Shown: piece after piece, positions 33,931-43,085 of the stretch
Numbering within the stretch: position 1 is the first letter of the stretch
Layout: every line of letters begins with the position of its first letter
Assembly (NCBI RefSeq): GCF_003858645.1
Contig: NZ_RQJP01000004.1
Span: forward strand, 868,001 to 932,000
Reading direction: 5' to 3'
Source of the DNA: Larkinella knui
GTDB lineage: Bacteria; Bacteroidota; Bacteroidia; Cytophagales; Spirosomataceae
Length of the DNA stretch: 64,000 bases
The notes under the pieces: model-generated
The model's input: the letters and a program-made list of their open reading frames with translations, nothing else
What the model was told of the DNA's origin: nothing
The model's database searches: none
Made by a program: the position numbers and the translations under genes

Positions 33931-34950
33931 TCAGGATTCCGCCCCAACTACCTGTTGCGTATTCCGGCCTTTCAGCATAACAATCAGAAAACTCAGAGCA
34001 CCGAGAACAACTACGTAAAACCACTGTGTAAACAGCATCAGCGTAGCCAGCGTGGCTCCATCCTGATTGCTGATGCCATAGAGCGCGAGGGCCGCTCCAA
34101 CGAGAATGTTGAACGTTCCGGCACCACCCTGAACGGGAGCCGCCATGCCCAGGGCACCCATGATCAGAATGGTCAGACCGGCGCGCCAGCCCAGATCGGC
34201 AGTTTGGGGCATGGCCGAAAACAGCACGAACGACATGTAATAATACATCGTCCAGATCAATACCGTATGGAAGATGAACGCACCGGGATTTTTTAGTTTA
34301 CGAATACTGACCAGGCCTTCGAGCAAGCCGACCACAAACTTTTCAACGCGCTGGTAGAACGGTTTCTGGCGAAGCACTTCTTTGAAGCGATTGTAGAAAA
34401 ACCAGACCATGACGGCCAGCCCGAGTAGACAGCCGACCAGAATCACCAGCAGCCAGGAGTTGTCGCGCAGACCGGCCGTGTTGAATTTTGACGAAAAGAA
34501 ATCCATTAAAAACGTGCTGAGTCGGTCGAATTCGATCAGAAAGGTGGCCCCAATGAGCAAAAAAAGCATCAGTACGTCAAAAATCCGCTCGGCAACGACT
34601 GTACCGAAACTTACATTGACGGGAACTCCTTCCAGGCGGTTTAACGTGCCGCAGCGGGTGACTTCGCCCATGCGCGGAACCACCAGATTGGCAAAATAAC
34701 CGGTCAGAACAGACAGTGTAGTGTTAAACTGTGCCGGTCGATACCCCACTACCGGTTCCAGCAACAAGCTCCAGCGGTAGGCCCGACTCCAGTGGGCAAT
34801 TACGGTCAGCAAACCCGACACCGCAATCCAGCTGTAGTCGGCTTTGCTGAAAGCGTCGAACATGGCCGCGCGGTCGATGTCTTTGAACACGTACCACAAC
34901 AGCCCGGCGGCAATACCGAGTGAGATCCCGTATTTTAGAATGTTTTTCAA
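33931..34950 (-). CDS. Lysylphosphatidylglycerol synthase transmembrane-domain (UPF0104) protein
   Basis: A polytopic membrane protein of about 339 residues with seven or eight helices, of the flippase/synthase-like family (LPG_synthase_TM). LLWYVFKDIDRAAM near the N-terminus, ANLVVPRMGEVTRCGTLNRLEGVPVNVSFGTVVAERIFD and GALGMAAPVQGGAGTFNILVGAAL are family landmarks. No catalytic LysPG domain is attached; the role is unknown, possibly lipid or glycan translocation. The TTG at 34950 (MKNILKYGISLG when initiated) is proposed as start, because the ATG-initiated extension to 35073 is made only of the adjacent repeat DNA. Confidence 0.8.
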   Translation of the reverse strand: MKNILKYGISLGIAAGLLWYVFKDIDRAAMFDAFSKADYSWIAVSGLLTVIAHWSRAYRWSLLLEPVVGYRPAQFNTTLSVLTGYFANLVVPRMGEVTRCGTLNRLEGVPVNVSFGTVVAERIFDVLMLFLLIGATFLIEFDRLSTFLMDFFSSKFNTAGLRDNSWLLVILVGCLLGLAVMVWFFYNRFKEVLRQKPFYQRVEKFVVGLLEGLVSIRKLKNPGAFIFHTVLIWTMYYYMSFVLFSAMPQTADLGWRAGLTILIMGALGMAAPVQGGAGTFNILVGAALALYGISNQDGATLATLMLFTQWFYVVVLGALSFLIVMLKGRNTQQVVGAES

Positions 34951-35087
34951 CGGTTGAAGAATGGTTAGCTGGTTGACTATGGTTGCATGGTTAAAAATGG
35001 TTAGATGGCTAAGGATGGTTGAATGGTTCACTTTTAAAGTGCCCATTTTAACCATTCTTAACCATCCAGTCATTCGCTTTCAACCAT
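34951..35087. repeat. Low-complexity ATGGTTRRATGG repeat tract with inverted arms
   Basis: The tract repeats words such as GGTTAAAAATGG and GGATGGTTGAATGGTT, then their complements (AACCATTCTTAACCATCC), with a small perfect hairpin CACTTT/AAAGTG at its centre. It fills the space between panD and the UPF0104 gene and contains the only in-frame ATG starts for the latter. Confidence 0.55.
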
Positions 35088-35441
35088 TCAATTAAAAACT
35101 AATCGGTTATTGATGTCGGGAAAAACCACCTGCGGTTTATAGGTTTTGGCTTCATCGGTGGTCATCATGCCGTACGAGATGATGATGATGATGTCGCCCA
35201 CCTGAGCGCGCCGGGCAGCAGCTCCATTGAGGCAAATAATGCCGGAGCCCCGTTCGCCCTTGATGACGTAGGTGATCAAACGTTCGCCATTGTTGTTGTT
35301 GACAATATGAACCTGCTCATTTTCAAGCAATCCGGCGGCATCCATCAGGTCTTCGTCGATGGTGATGCTGCCGACATAATTCAGCTCAGCCTGCGTCACC
35401 CGGACCCGGTGGATCTTCGATTTCATTACGGTAATAAACAT
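35088..35441 (-). CDS. panD: Aspartate 1-decarboxylase
   Basis: A 117-residue pyruvoyl enzyme that makes beta-alanine for pantothenate. The self-processing site is Gly-Ser in [12 protein letters not shown] (Ser25), and [23 protein letters not shown] holds the active-site region. The ATG at 35441 ([20 protein letters not shown]) matches the family start; the longer frame to 35507 is not needed. It lies just downstream of panC on the same strand (114 nt apart), a pathway pair. Confidence 0.94.
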   Translation of the reverse strand: MFITVMKSKIHRVRVTQAELNYVGSITIDEDLMDAAGLLENEQVHIVNNNNGERLITYVIKGERGSGIICLNGAAARRAQVGDIIIIISYGMMTTDEAKTYKPQVVFPDINNRLVFN

Positions 35442-35555
35442 AGTTGTATAGACTACCCGGTTCAAACGGACGATCAAAAGTAGTGAAAAACAGTCCACCC
35501 GAAGCAATCACCGCAAAAACAGCCCGCGAAACGAGTTAGTTCAGTTGGCTGTTCG

Positions 35556-36398
35556 TCAGAGGATGAGGTTGTCAATCAGCCGGGTTTTGCCCAAGTGCGC
35601 GGCAATACACAAAGCCGTTGCGCCCGGCGCCAGGCGTTGCGAAACGGGCTGAAGCGTGTCGGCGTTAGCGATTTCAAAGTACTCCAGCCGAAAATCCGGA
35701 TGCTTTTGCAAGTCGCTTTCCACGGCGGTTTTAGCGGCCTCGATGGTGCCCTCGTTGTGCAGGATTTCCTGCGCTTTGATCAGCGCCTGATACAAGGCGG
35801 GTGCTTCCCGGCGCTCGGCCGGCGACAGGTTGCGGTTTCGCGACGACATCGCCAGCCCGTCGTCTTCCCGCACGATGGGCATCCGAACCAGTTCCATCTG
35901 AAAGCCCAGATCACGAATTAATCGTTTCACGACGGCCACCTGCTGAAGATCTTTCTGGCCGAAATAGGCCCGGTCGGGCTGAATGATGTTGAATAATTTG
36001 GAAACGACAATACCGACACCGTTGAAGTGCCCCGGTCGAAACGCTCCTTCCAGCACGGTTTCCAGATCGCCAAAATTCAATTTTAAAACCGGATTGCTCG
36101 GATATATTTCGTCCACGGAAGGGGCAAAAACCAGATCGCACCCGGCTGCTTCGAGCAGCTGGCAGTCGGCTTCGAGGGCGTGCGGATACCGGGCGAGGTC
36201 GTCGGGGTTGTTAAATTGAGTCGGGTTGACGAAGATGCTGCAAACCGTCAGGTCATTATTGGCTTTAGAAGCCTCGATCAGGGAGATATGGCCCGAGTGC
36301 AGCGCACCCATCGTGGGAACAAATCCCATGGATTTGCCGGTCCGGCGTTGAGAATCAAGAGCTTGCCGTATACCGGCGATAGTTTCGTAGCGTTGCAT
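35556..36398 (-). CDS. panC: Pantothenate synthetase
   Basis: A 280-residue cytoplasmic ligase joining pantoate and beta-alanine with ATP. Motifs are FVPTMGALHSGHISLIEASK (HxGH), SIFVNPTQFNNPDDLARYP, FGQKDLQQVAVVKRLIRDL and the KMSKS-like MSSRNRNLSPAERR. The ATG at 36398 gives the typical MQRYETIAGIRQAL start; the 60-codon upstream extension runs into the promoter region shared with the divergent GT5 gene. Confidence 0.95.
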   Translation of the reverse strand: MQRYETIAGIRQALDSQRRTGKSMGFVPTMGALHSGHISLIEASKANNDLTVCSIFVNPTQFNNPDDLARYPHALEADCQLLEAAGCDLVFAPSVDEIYPSNPVLKLNFGDLETVLEGAFRPGHFNGVGIVVSKLFNIIQPDRAYFGQKDLQQVAVVKRLIRDLGFQMELVRMPIVREDDGLAMSSRNRNLSPAERREAPALYQALIKAQEILHNEGTIEAAKTAVESDLQKHPDFRLEYFEIANADTLQPVSQRLAPGATALCIAAHLGKTRLIDNLIL

Positions 36399-36598
36399 AC
36401 TGAATTTTAAATGGATGGAGTCAATCTTTCGCTGGATTAGCCTGGAGCTGGAATTAGGAACCCGGCGGTTTATATTGACAAAACAGGAGTTTTTCTGGCG
36501 AAATTCTATTGAAATACCAGAAAAAATTGTATAATTTTGCAGATTTTTAATTTGTTCCGCTACGGCGGTGTATTTCACTAAAGCCCCCCAATCGTGTT

Positions 36599-37408
36599 AT
36601 GAGCAAACTTCGGATTCTCTACGTTGCCAGTGAAATCAACCCTTTCCTCCAGACTTCTGCCGTTGCCGATTTTGTTCGGAAACTGCCGCAGGCGATGCAG
36701 GAACGCGGCATGGAAATTCGCATCCTGGTGCCACGTTTCGGGCTGATCAACGAGCGAAAGAACCGGCTACACGAGGTGGTCCGTTTATCGGGTATCAATA
36801 TTACGGTGGGCGACGAAGAAAAGCCACTGATTATCAAGGTGGCCTCCATCCCCAATGCCAAATTGCAGGTGTATTTTATTGACAATGAAGACTATTTTCA
36901 GCGTAAACACGTTTTTCTTGACAAGGATGATCGATTCTACGAAGACAACGACGAGCGGACTATTTTCTTCTGCAAAGGCGTTCTGGAAACCGTAAAAAAA
37001 TTAGGCTGGTCGCCCGATATTGTCCACTGTAATGACTGGATGACGGCCCTGATTCCGCTGTATCTGAAAACAACCTACAAAAACGACCCGATGTTTAAGG
37101 ATACCAAGTCGGTATTCTCGGTTTACAATAATTCATTTTCCTACCGTTTCGACGACGGTCTGGTTGAAAAAGCCAAGGCCATGGATGTGGATGATGACAT
37201 GCTGAAATATCTGAAGTCGGCTGATTATGACGGGTTTATCCGGATGGGTTGTACCTACGCCGATGTGGTCGTGAAGGCCGATGAAGATTATAGCGAGAGT
37301 TTAAATAGTATTTTGAATGATTTGTCCGACAAGAAATTTGAACTCGCCGAAGAAGGCCAGGAAGTTGCTGATCAATACTACAATCTTTATACGGAACTTG
37401 CGGGCTAA
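36599..37408 (+). CDS. Glycogen/starch synthase catalytic-domain (GT5 N-terminal half) protein
   Basis: A 269-residue protein beginning MSKLRILYVASEINPFLQTS, matching the N-terminal Rossmann half of ADP-glucose-type glycogen synthases (ADVVVKADEDYSESL near the end). The C-terminal nucleotide-binding half is absent. This short form is well known in Bacteroidota beside panC, so it is not a broken gene, but whether it transfers glucose is doubtful. The usual KxGGL substrate motif is replaced by LQTSAVADFVRKLPQAM. Divergent from panC; its stop overlaps the proposed start of the DUF4270 gene. Confidence 0.85.
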   Translation: MSKLRILYVASEINPFLQTSAVADFVRKLPQAMQERGMEIRILVPRFGLINERKNRLHEVVRLSGINITVGDEEKPLIIKVASIPNAKLQVYFIDNEDYFQRKHVFLDKDDRFYEDNDERTIFFCKGVLETVKKLGWSPDIVHCNDWMTALIPLYLKTTYKNDPMFKDTKSVFSVYNNSFSYRFDDGLVEKAKAMDVDDDMLKYLKSADYDGFIRMGCTYADVVVKADEDYSESLNSILNDLSDKKFELAEEGQEVADQYYNLYTELAG

Positions 37409-38783
37409 GCGGGCCGCGAATGCCGTTCAGGTAAGCCTGATGGCCGGAATCCTGGCGTTGGTGTCGGTACTGGTGGCCTGCGAAGAACCCAAAGACATCG
37501 GTTTGCCACCGACCACGGCCATCGGCGTGCTGTATACCGATACGCTCACCGTCAAAACGTCCACGATTCAACTCGATTCGGTGGAAAACGACCGCAATCT
37601 CCGGCTCTTTGTCGGGAATTATAGCGACCCGGTTTTTGGTAAAGTTTCGGCTAAAGCCTTCGGCCAGTTGTATGTGGAAGCGGGTAGCTTCAAAACAGAA
37701 GGCGAAATGGTCTACGATTCGTTGCTGGCGTGGGTTGGATATTCGTACGTCTATGGCGATACGACGAAGGTGCAGGACATTTTCATTCACCGGCTGACGC
37801 AAGATCTGGATACAACGAAGCGGTATACGTCGAACTCGTCGGCTACGTACGAGGCTCAGCCTCTGGTCAAGATTCAGCTGACCCCTTCGGCGCTCGGCGG
37901 CTCAAAATCCGTTCGCATGCCGGATGCCTTGGGCCGCGAACTGCTGGATCTTTCGAAGGGATCGGGCGTTACCCAAGTCGATTTTGAGAAAAAATTCAAG
38001 GGTATTGCCCTGGTGCCAGGCGCGAACAACACGACCGTTTTTGGCTTCTCCAATGGCGTTGTCTACCTTGAATTGTATTACCACAATTCAACGGATACGA
38101 CCAAGAGATACGCTACCGACTTTTCGATGAGTCGGGCCCGGCCCTCGTTCAGTCAGATCAAAGTGGACCGTTCCGGAACAAAACTGGCGGGTTTGAGCCT
38201 CAATAAGTCGCTGTCGGCTTCCGAAACCGGTGGTGACATGTTCGTGCAGGGTGCTACAGGCGTAACCACAAGGGTGCTTTTTCCGACCCTTGAAAATCTG
38301 AAAAAAGAAACCGGACGGATTGCCATCAACCGGGCTGAACTCCAATTTTTCGTTAAAGGCAGTAGCCCCGGCGGGCCAATTCCTGCGGTTATGACGATGG
38401 CGGAAACCGACGAGAACAACCGGGTTTCCTATTCGGTGGAGGCCGGTACGGGAAACAAAATATATCATTTGCTTCAGACGCAGGCCGGTACGTATCAAAC
38501 GGCGAATAAGTGGTATTATCCGCAGGCTGTCGGCTACAACACCCGGCAGAAAACCTATGCGTTTGACGTTACCACCTATATTCAGGCGCTTTTGACGGGT
38601 TTTCACCCCAACAAAGGGCTGGTAATGTTCCCGACCCTAACGCCATCGCTGGTTCAGCAGAATCCTACTACGGGGGCCGGTGTGTTTCTGGCGCAGCCTT
38701 ACGTTTTTAACCAGTTGAACGGTGCGGTTCTCAATGGTCCGGTCAATGTCAAACTGGTGGTATTTTATACATACACTCCGTAG
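37398..38783 (+). CDS. DUF4270 family lipoprotein
   Basis: A predicted lipoprotein of about 461 residues with lipobox VLVAC-EEPKDIGLPP. The mature part is beta-rich with DUF4270 landmarks (LFVGNYSDPVFGKVSAKAF, INRAELQFFVKG, FDVTTYIQALLTG). Function unknown. The proposed TTG start at 37398 gives an Arg/Lys-rich n-region (RAKRAANAVQ) and overlaps the preceding stop by 11 nt, implying coupling. ATG at 37440 is the alternative. The frame open from 37317 overlaps the upstream gene further and is not favoured. Confidence 0.8.
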   Translation: MRAKRAANAVQVSLMAGILALVSVLVACEEPKDIGLPPTTAIGVLYTDTLTVKTSTIQLDSVENDRNLRLFVGNYSDPVFGKVSAKAFGQLYVEAGSFKTEGEMVYDSLLAWVGYSYVYGDTTKVQDIFIHRLTQDLDTTKRYTSNSSATYEAQPLVKIQLTPSALGGSKSVRMPDALGRELLDLSKGSGVTQVDFEKKFKGIALVPGANNTTVFGFSNGVVYLELYYHNSTDTTKRYATDFSMSRARPSFSQIKVDRSGTKLAGLSLNKSLSASETGGDMFVQGATGVTTRVLFPTLENLKKETGRIAINRAELQFFVKGSSPGGPIPAVMTMAETDENNRVSYSVEAGTGNKIYHLLQTQAGTYQTANKWYYPQAVGYNTRQKTYAFDVTTYIQALLTGFHPNKGLVMFPTLTPSLVQQNPTTGAGVFLAQPYVFNQLNGAVLNGPVNVKLVVFYTYTP

Positions 38784-38803
38784 GGTCACAAGCCCGAAAG
38801 GAG

Positions 38804-38833
38804 AGCCAGCCTATCGATAGGCTGGCTTTTTTG
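38804..38833 (+). terminator. Intrinsic terminator after DUF4270 gene
   Basis: AGCCAGCCTA (38804-38813) pairs perfectly with TAGGCTGGCT (38818-38827) around TCGA, followed by a T-run. It lies 20 nt after the stop. Confidence 0.88.
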
Positions 38834-38990
38834 TTTCTGTACTTTCCGGTTAAAAACCGGGTTATATACTTGTTTTATTTGTATCTTTCCCAGAAAGACG
38901 CCCAGTTTTGATAACAATTTAGGAATGAAATAGGGATTTGTTAAATATTTTAAAAACTACCTGTTACAGCACCATTAAATTTAAAAGCCT

Positions 38991-40844
38991 ATGTGTGGAA
39001 TTGTCGCTTACGTCGGACATCGCGATGCCGCTCCGTTAGTTCTTAAAGGGTTGAAACGGTTGGAATACCGGGGCTACGATAGCGCGGGACTTGCCCTGCT
39101 CGATGTGGAAAACCCTGCTGATGCGGGCCTGAAAGTATATAAGAAAAAAGGAAAAGTCGTTGATCTGGAGCATGAACTGGCCGGGAAAGACTTGCACGCC
39201 AAAATCGGCATCGGACATACCCGCTGGGCCACGCACGGTGCGCCCAACGACGTCAATGCCCACCCGCACTTTTCGCACGACCGGAAGCTGGCGATCATTC
39301 ACAACGGAATTATTGAAAACTACGCGACGATCAAGGAGAATCTGATTCGGAAAGGCTACATTTTTCGTTCCGAAACCGACTCTGAAGTGCTGATTCAGTT
39401 CATTGAAGACATCCGGAAAGAAACCGGGTCGTCGCTGGAAGAAGCCGTCCGGCAGGCGTTACTGGAAGTGGTTGGCGCGTATGCTATCGTCATTATTTCG
39501 GAAGAAGACCCGACGCAACTCATTGCCGCCCGCAAAGGAAGTCCGCTGGTGATCGGGGTGGGAGAGAACGAGTTCTTTTTTGCGTCGGATGCCACACCGA
39601 TCATCGAATACACCAAGGACGTTGTGTATCTGAATGACCTCGAAATTGCGGTCGTTCGCGCCGGTGAACTGAAGGTGATCAACCTCGATAACACCCAGAC
39701 CACGCCGTATATTCAAAAGGTAGAAATGGAGCTTGAAGCCATCGAAAAAGGCGGTTTTGAGCATTTCATGCTGAAGGAAATCTTTGAGCAGCCCCGTTCC
39801 ATTGCCGATAGTATGCGTGGTCGCGTTCGGGCCGATGACGGACACCTGCAACTCGGCGGTTTGCGGGATTATCTGGATCAGCTGGCGTCGTCCAAACGGA
39901 TTGTCATCGTCGGCTGTGGAACGTCCTGGCATGCCGGGCTGGTGGCCGAGTATATTTTTGAGGAACTGGCCCGCATTCCGGTCGAAGTGGAATACGCGTC
40001 GGAATTTCGGTACCGGAACCCGATCATTGCTGAACGGGATGTCGTGATTGCGATTTCGCAGTCGGGCGAAACGGCGGATACGCTGGCGGCTATCGAACTG
40101 GCCAAATCGAAAGGTGCTACCATTTTTGGGGTTTGCAACGTGGTGGGTTCGTCCATTGCGCGGGCTACCCACGCGGGGGCTTATACCCACGCCGGGCCGG
40201 AAATCGGAGTCGCCAGCACCAAGGCCTTTACGGCGCAGGTGACGGTTTTGACCCTCATGGCCATTGCTGCGGCTCAAAAGAAAGGCACGATTTCGGAAAC
40301 CCTTTTCCGGCAGCTGCTGGCCGAACTGGAGCGTATTCCCGCGCTGGTCGACAAGGTGTTGCAAAACGCCGAAAAAGTGAAGGAAATCGCCTATATTTTT
40401 ACCTACGCCAAGAATTTTATTTACCTGGGTCGGGGCCTGAATTTCCCGGTTGCATTGGAAGGCGCGCTCAAACTGAAGGAAATCTCGTACATCCACGCCG
40501 AGGGTTATCCGGCCGCCGAAATGAAACACGGCCCGATTGCGCTCATCGACGAAGATATGCCGGTGGTGGTGATTGCGACGAAAGACAGTTCCTACGAAAA
40601 AGTGGTCTCGAACATTCAGGAAGTGAAAGCCCGCAAAGGCCGGGTGATTGCTGTCGTGACCGAGGGCGACACGCAAATCCGGGAAATGGTCGATTTTGTG
40701 ATTGAAATTCCGAAAGTTCACGACATTCTGATGCCGCTGGTTTCGGTGATTCCGCTGCAATTGCTGTCGTATTACATCGCCGTGATGCGGGGCCGCAACG
40801 TCGATCAGCCGCGAAATCTGGCGAAGTCGGTAACGGTGGAGTAG
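38991..40844 (+). CDS. glmS: Glutamine--fructose-6-phosphate aminotransferase (isomerizing)
   Basis: A 617-residue enzyme making glucosamine-6-phosphate for peptidoglycan and LPS. The N-terminal glutaminase begins with the catalytic Cys2 (MCGIVAYVGHRDAAPLVLKG) and contains HTRWATHGAPNDVNAHPH. Two SIS sugar-isomerase domains follow (about 285-425 and 460-605), with IVIVGCGTSWHAGLVAEYIF and the C-terminal PRNLAKSVTVE signature. Length is standard. No glmS ribozyme-like leader was recognised in the 200-nt AT-rich upstream region. Confidence 0.97.
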   Translation: MCGIVAYVGHRDAAPLVLKGLKRLEYRGYDSAGLALLDVENPADAGLKVYKKKGKVVDLEHELAGKDLHAKIGIGHTRWATHGAPNDVNAHPHFSHDRKLAIIHNGIIENYATIKENLIRKGYIFRSETDSEVLIQFIEDIRKETGSSLEEAVRQALLEVVGAYAIVIISEEDPTQLIAARKGSPLVIGVGENEFFFASDATPIIEYTKDVVYLNDLEIAVVRAGELKVINLDNTQTTPYIQKVEMELEAIEKGGFEHFMLKEIFEQPRSIADSMRGRVRADDGHLQLGGLRDYLDQLASSKRIVIVGCGTSWHAGLVAEYIFEELARIPVEVEYASEFRYRNPIIAERDVVIAISQSGETADTLAAIELAKSKGATIFGVCNVVGSSIARATHAGAYTHAGPEIGVASTKAFTAQVTVLTLMAIAAAQKKGTISETLFRQLLAELERIPALVDKVLQNAEKVKEIAYIFTYAKNFIYLGRGLNFPVALEGALKLKEISYIHAEGYPAAEMKHGPIALIDEDMPVVVIATKDSSYEKVVSNIQEVKARKGRVIAVVTEGDTQIREMVDFVIEIPKVHDILMPLVSVIPLQLLSYYIAVMRGRNVDQPRNLAKSVTVE

Positions 40845-40863
40845 CAAAATACGGTTTTTAGCA

Positions 40864-40902
40864 ATAGCCCCATACGGGTTTTAAAACCCGTACGGGGCTA
40901 TT
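40864..40902. terminator. Bidirectional-looking hairpin after glmS
   Basis: AATAGCCCCATACGGGTTTT pairs with AAAACCCGTACGGGGCTATT with a single mismatch. It starts 20 nt after the glmS stop and is followed by TTTTATTT, consistent with termination. Confidence 0.75.
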
Positions 40903-40968
40903 TTATTTACATTCGATGAATTTGATTGCTAACTTGCAGCCCGATTTGATTAAAATCATTTTCTTCGT

Positions 40969-41340
40969 ATGGCAACCAAAAAAATCATATTTTCTCCCGA
41001 CGCACCGGCACCAATTGGGCCTTATAACCAGGCGGTTATGGTAAACGAAACGCTCTATGTTTCCGGCCAAATCGCTTTTGAACTTGCTGCTTCCGGCGAT
41101 ATTCAGGCCGAAACCCGCCAGGTGATGGAAAACATCGGCGCCATTTTGAAAGTGGCCGAACTCGGCTTCGGGAACGTCGTGAAAGCCACCATTTTTGTCA
41201 AAGACCTCAACAACTTCGGCGCTATCAACGAGGTCTACGGCAGCTTTTTTACCGCCGATCCGCCAGCCCGTGAAACCGTTGAAGTAGCGCGCTTGCCCAA
41301 AGATGTCAACGTGGAAATATCCGTTATTGCCGTTCAATAA
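40969..41340 (+). CDS. ridA: RidA family enamine/imine deaminase
   Basis: A 123-residue cytoplasmic protein of the RidA/YjgF/YER057c family, which hydrolyses reactive 2-aminoacrylate-type intermediates. Motifs are IGPYNQAVMVNETLYVSGQIA, VMENIGAILKVAEL, VVKATIFVKDLNNFGAINEVYGSFF and the conserved Arg in PPARETVEVARLP. Full length. Confidence 0.94.
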   Translation: MATKKIIFSPDAPAPIGPYNQAVMVNETLYVSGQIAFELAASGDIQAETRQVMENIGAILKVAELGFGNVVKATIFVKDLNNFGAINEVYGSFFTADPPARETVEVARLPKDVNVEISVIAVQ

Positions 41341-41458
41341 ATAATCTGCCTGTTTCGCATATTACACCTAGTTCACTGAGTTAAGCGGAGAAAAAAGAGG
41401 TTAGCAGCGTTTAACTTCGGACTTTTACCGATAGAGCTGGTGAAAAAGTCTTTCAAAA

Positions 41459-42991
41459 ATGCCTGAATCATCCGAAATACGCGTTCGTTTTGCGCCCAGT
41501 CCAACCGGGCCGCTTCATATTGGGGGCGTACGAACCGCCTTGTATAATTACCTTTTTGCCCGCAAACACGGCGGCAAAATGCTGCTCCGTATCGAGGATA
41601 CGGACCAAAACCGCTTTGTGCCCGGTGCCGAAGACTACATTGTTGAGGCCCTGAAATGGGTCGGCATCGAAATTGATGAAGGCCTGACCGTGGGCGGTCC
41701 CCACGCCCCCTATCGCCAATCGGAACGGAAAGCGATCTATCGTCAATACGCCGACCAGCTTGTGTCGGAAGGCAAAGCGTACTTTGCGTTCGATACGCCC
41801 GAAGAACTGGAAGCAATGCGGAAACGCATGGAAGAGGCCAATGCTCCGGCGGCTCAGTATAATTCCATCACGCGGCTTCAGATGAAAAACTCGCTGACGC
41901 TGAAACCGGAGGAAGTAAGCGCTTTGATCGATTCGGGTGCGCCCTACGTGATCCGGTTGAAGGTGCCCCGCAAGGAAGATGTCCGGCTGAACGATCTCAT
42001 TCGTGGCTGGGTGGTGGTCCATTCGTCGCAGATCGATGACAAGGTATTACTCAAATCGGATGGAATGCCGACGTATCACCTGGCCAACATTGTCGACGAT
42101 CATTTGATGGGCATCACTCACGTCATTCGCGGGGAAGAATGGTTGCCGTCGGCTCCGCTGCACGTCTTGCTGTACCGGTTTTTAGGCTGGGAAAGCACCA
42201 TGCCGCAGTTTGCGCACCTTCCGCTTCTGCTGAAACCCGATGGCAACGGCAAACTCAGCAAGCGTGACGCCGATCTGGGCGGTTTTCCGGTATTTCCGCT
42301 CGAATGGAAAGATCCTTTTTCCGATACTGTCGCCCGCGGTTTCCGTGAAGATGGGTATTTGCCCGAAGCGCTGGTCAATTTTCTGGCGTTTCTGGGCTGG
42401 AATCCCGGAACGGAACAGGAAATGTTTACGATGGACGAACTGATTCAGGCGTTTAGTCTGGAGCAGATCAACAAAGCCGGCGCGCGGTTCGATATTCAGA
42501 AAGCCAAGTGGTTCAACCACGAATATTTGCGGCAACAACCGAACGAGCAACTGGCCGAAGCCATTGTGAGTCAGGCGGCTGCGGATGGAATAAATTGCCC
42601 GCCGGAGAAGGCGGCTAAAATCGCCGGTTTGCTGAAAGAGCGGGTCAACTTTGCTCACGAAATTTATGCCGAGTCAACGGTATTTTTTCAGAGCCCGCCA
42701 GGCTACGACCCGGCAATTGTGGCGGCCAAATGGAATGATGAAGCCGTTCGCGCTTTGACCGCATTTAAAGATGCATTAACTTCGGTAGAAGAACCGCTAA
42801 CGGCCGAGATGGCGAAAACCACCCTGGCGAATGCGACGACGGCGGTCGGTATTAAACAAGGCAAAATCATGCAGGCCCTCCGGCTGGCCATCACCGGTGT
42901 TGGAGCGGGGCCGGACCTGATGATCACGCTGGAAATTATCGGCCGGCAGGACGCCATTGACCGGTTGCAGAAAGCCCTAAATGAACTATGA
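41459..42991 (+). CDS. gltX: Glutamyl-tRNA synthetase
   Basis: A 510-residue class I aminoacyl-tRNA synthetase. It has the HIGH-type motif RFAPSPTGPLHIGGVRTALY at the N-terminus and the KMSKS-type loop GNGKLSKRDADLGGFPVFP near 260-280, followed by the alpha-helical anticodon-binding domain. Length matches the bacterial discriminating/non-discriminating GluRS family. The stop codon lies within the left arm of a 29-bp palindrome. Confidence 0.96.
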   Translation: MPESSEIRVRFAPSPTGPLHIGGVRTALYNYLFARKHGGKMLLRIEDTDQNRFVPGAEDYIVEALKWVGIEIDEGLTVGGPHAPYRQSERKAIYRQYADQLVSEGKAYFAFDTPEELEAMRKRMEEANAPAAQYNSITRLQMKNSLTLKPEEVSALIDSGAPYVIRLKVPRKEDVRLNDLIRGWVVVHSSQIDDKVLLKSDGMPTYHLANIVDDHLMGITHVIRGEEWLPSAPLHVLLYRFLGWESTMPQFAHLPLLLKPDGNGKLSKRDADLGGFPVFPLEWKDPFSDTVARGFREDGYLPEALVNFLAFLGWNPGTEQEMFTMDELIQAFSLEQINKAGARFDIQKAKWFNHEYLRQQPNEQLAEAIVSQAAADGINCPPEKAAKIAGLLKERVNFAHEIYAESTVFFQSPPGYDPAIVAAKWNDEAVRALTAFKDALTSVEEPLTAEMAKTTLANATTAVGIKQGKIMQALRLAITGVGAGPDLMITLEIIGRQDAIDRLQKALNEL

Positions 42992-43069
42992 ATGATGGAT
43001 GATGAACGATGAGTGGCTGACGCATTCAATCGTGTGATAACCATTCATCGTTCATCATCCATCATTCAT
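42988..43069. repeat. 29-bp inverted repeat, GGCTGACGCAT family copy 1
   Basis: The arms 42988-43016 and 43041-43069 (ATGAATGATGGATGATGAAC type) pair at 28 of 29 positions. The centre GGCTGACGCATTCAATCGTG resembles the centre of the palindromes at 49115-49192 and 54255-54362. It separates gltX from the small acidic protein gene. Confidence 0.8.
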
Positions 43070-43085
43070 AATTAATCAAAAAGCT

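Noticed and set aside
34951-35073. ATG-initiated extension of the UPF0104 protein
   Set aside because: It is encoded entirely by low-complexity repeat DNA and adds a sequence unlike the family start.
36399-36578. 60-codon upstream extension of panC
   Set aside because: Family members begin at the MQRYETI-type start; the extension covers the divergent promoter region.
36599-37408. Truncated glycogen synthase as a pseudogene
   Set aside because: The roughly 270-residue form next to panC is a recurrent intact family in Bacteroidota, and the frame is clean.
38784-38990. glmS ribozyme upstream of glmS
   Set aside because: No compact GC-rich pseudoknot core; the region is a terminator followed by AT-rich sequence.
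39459-40847. 462-codon antisense open frame over glmS
   Set aside because: glmS on the plus strand is unambiguous; the antisense product is Arg/His/Asn-rich with no motif.
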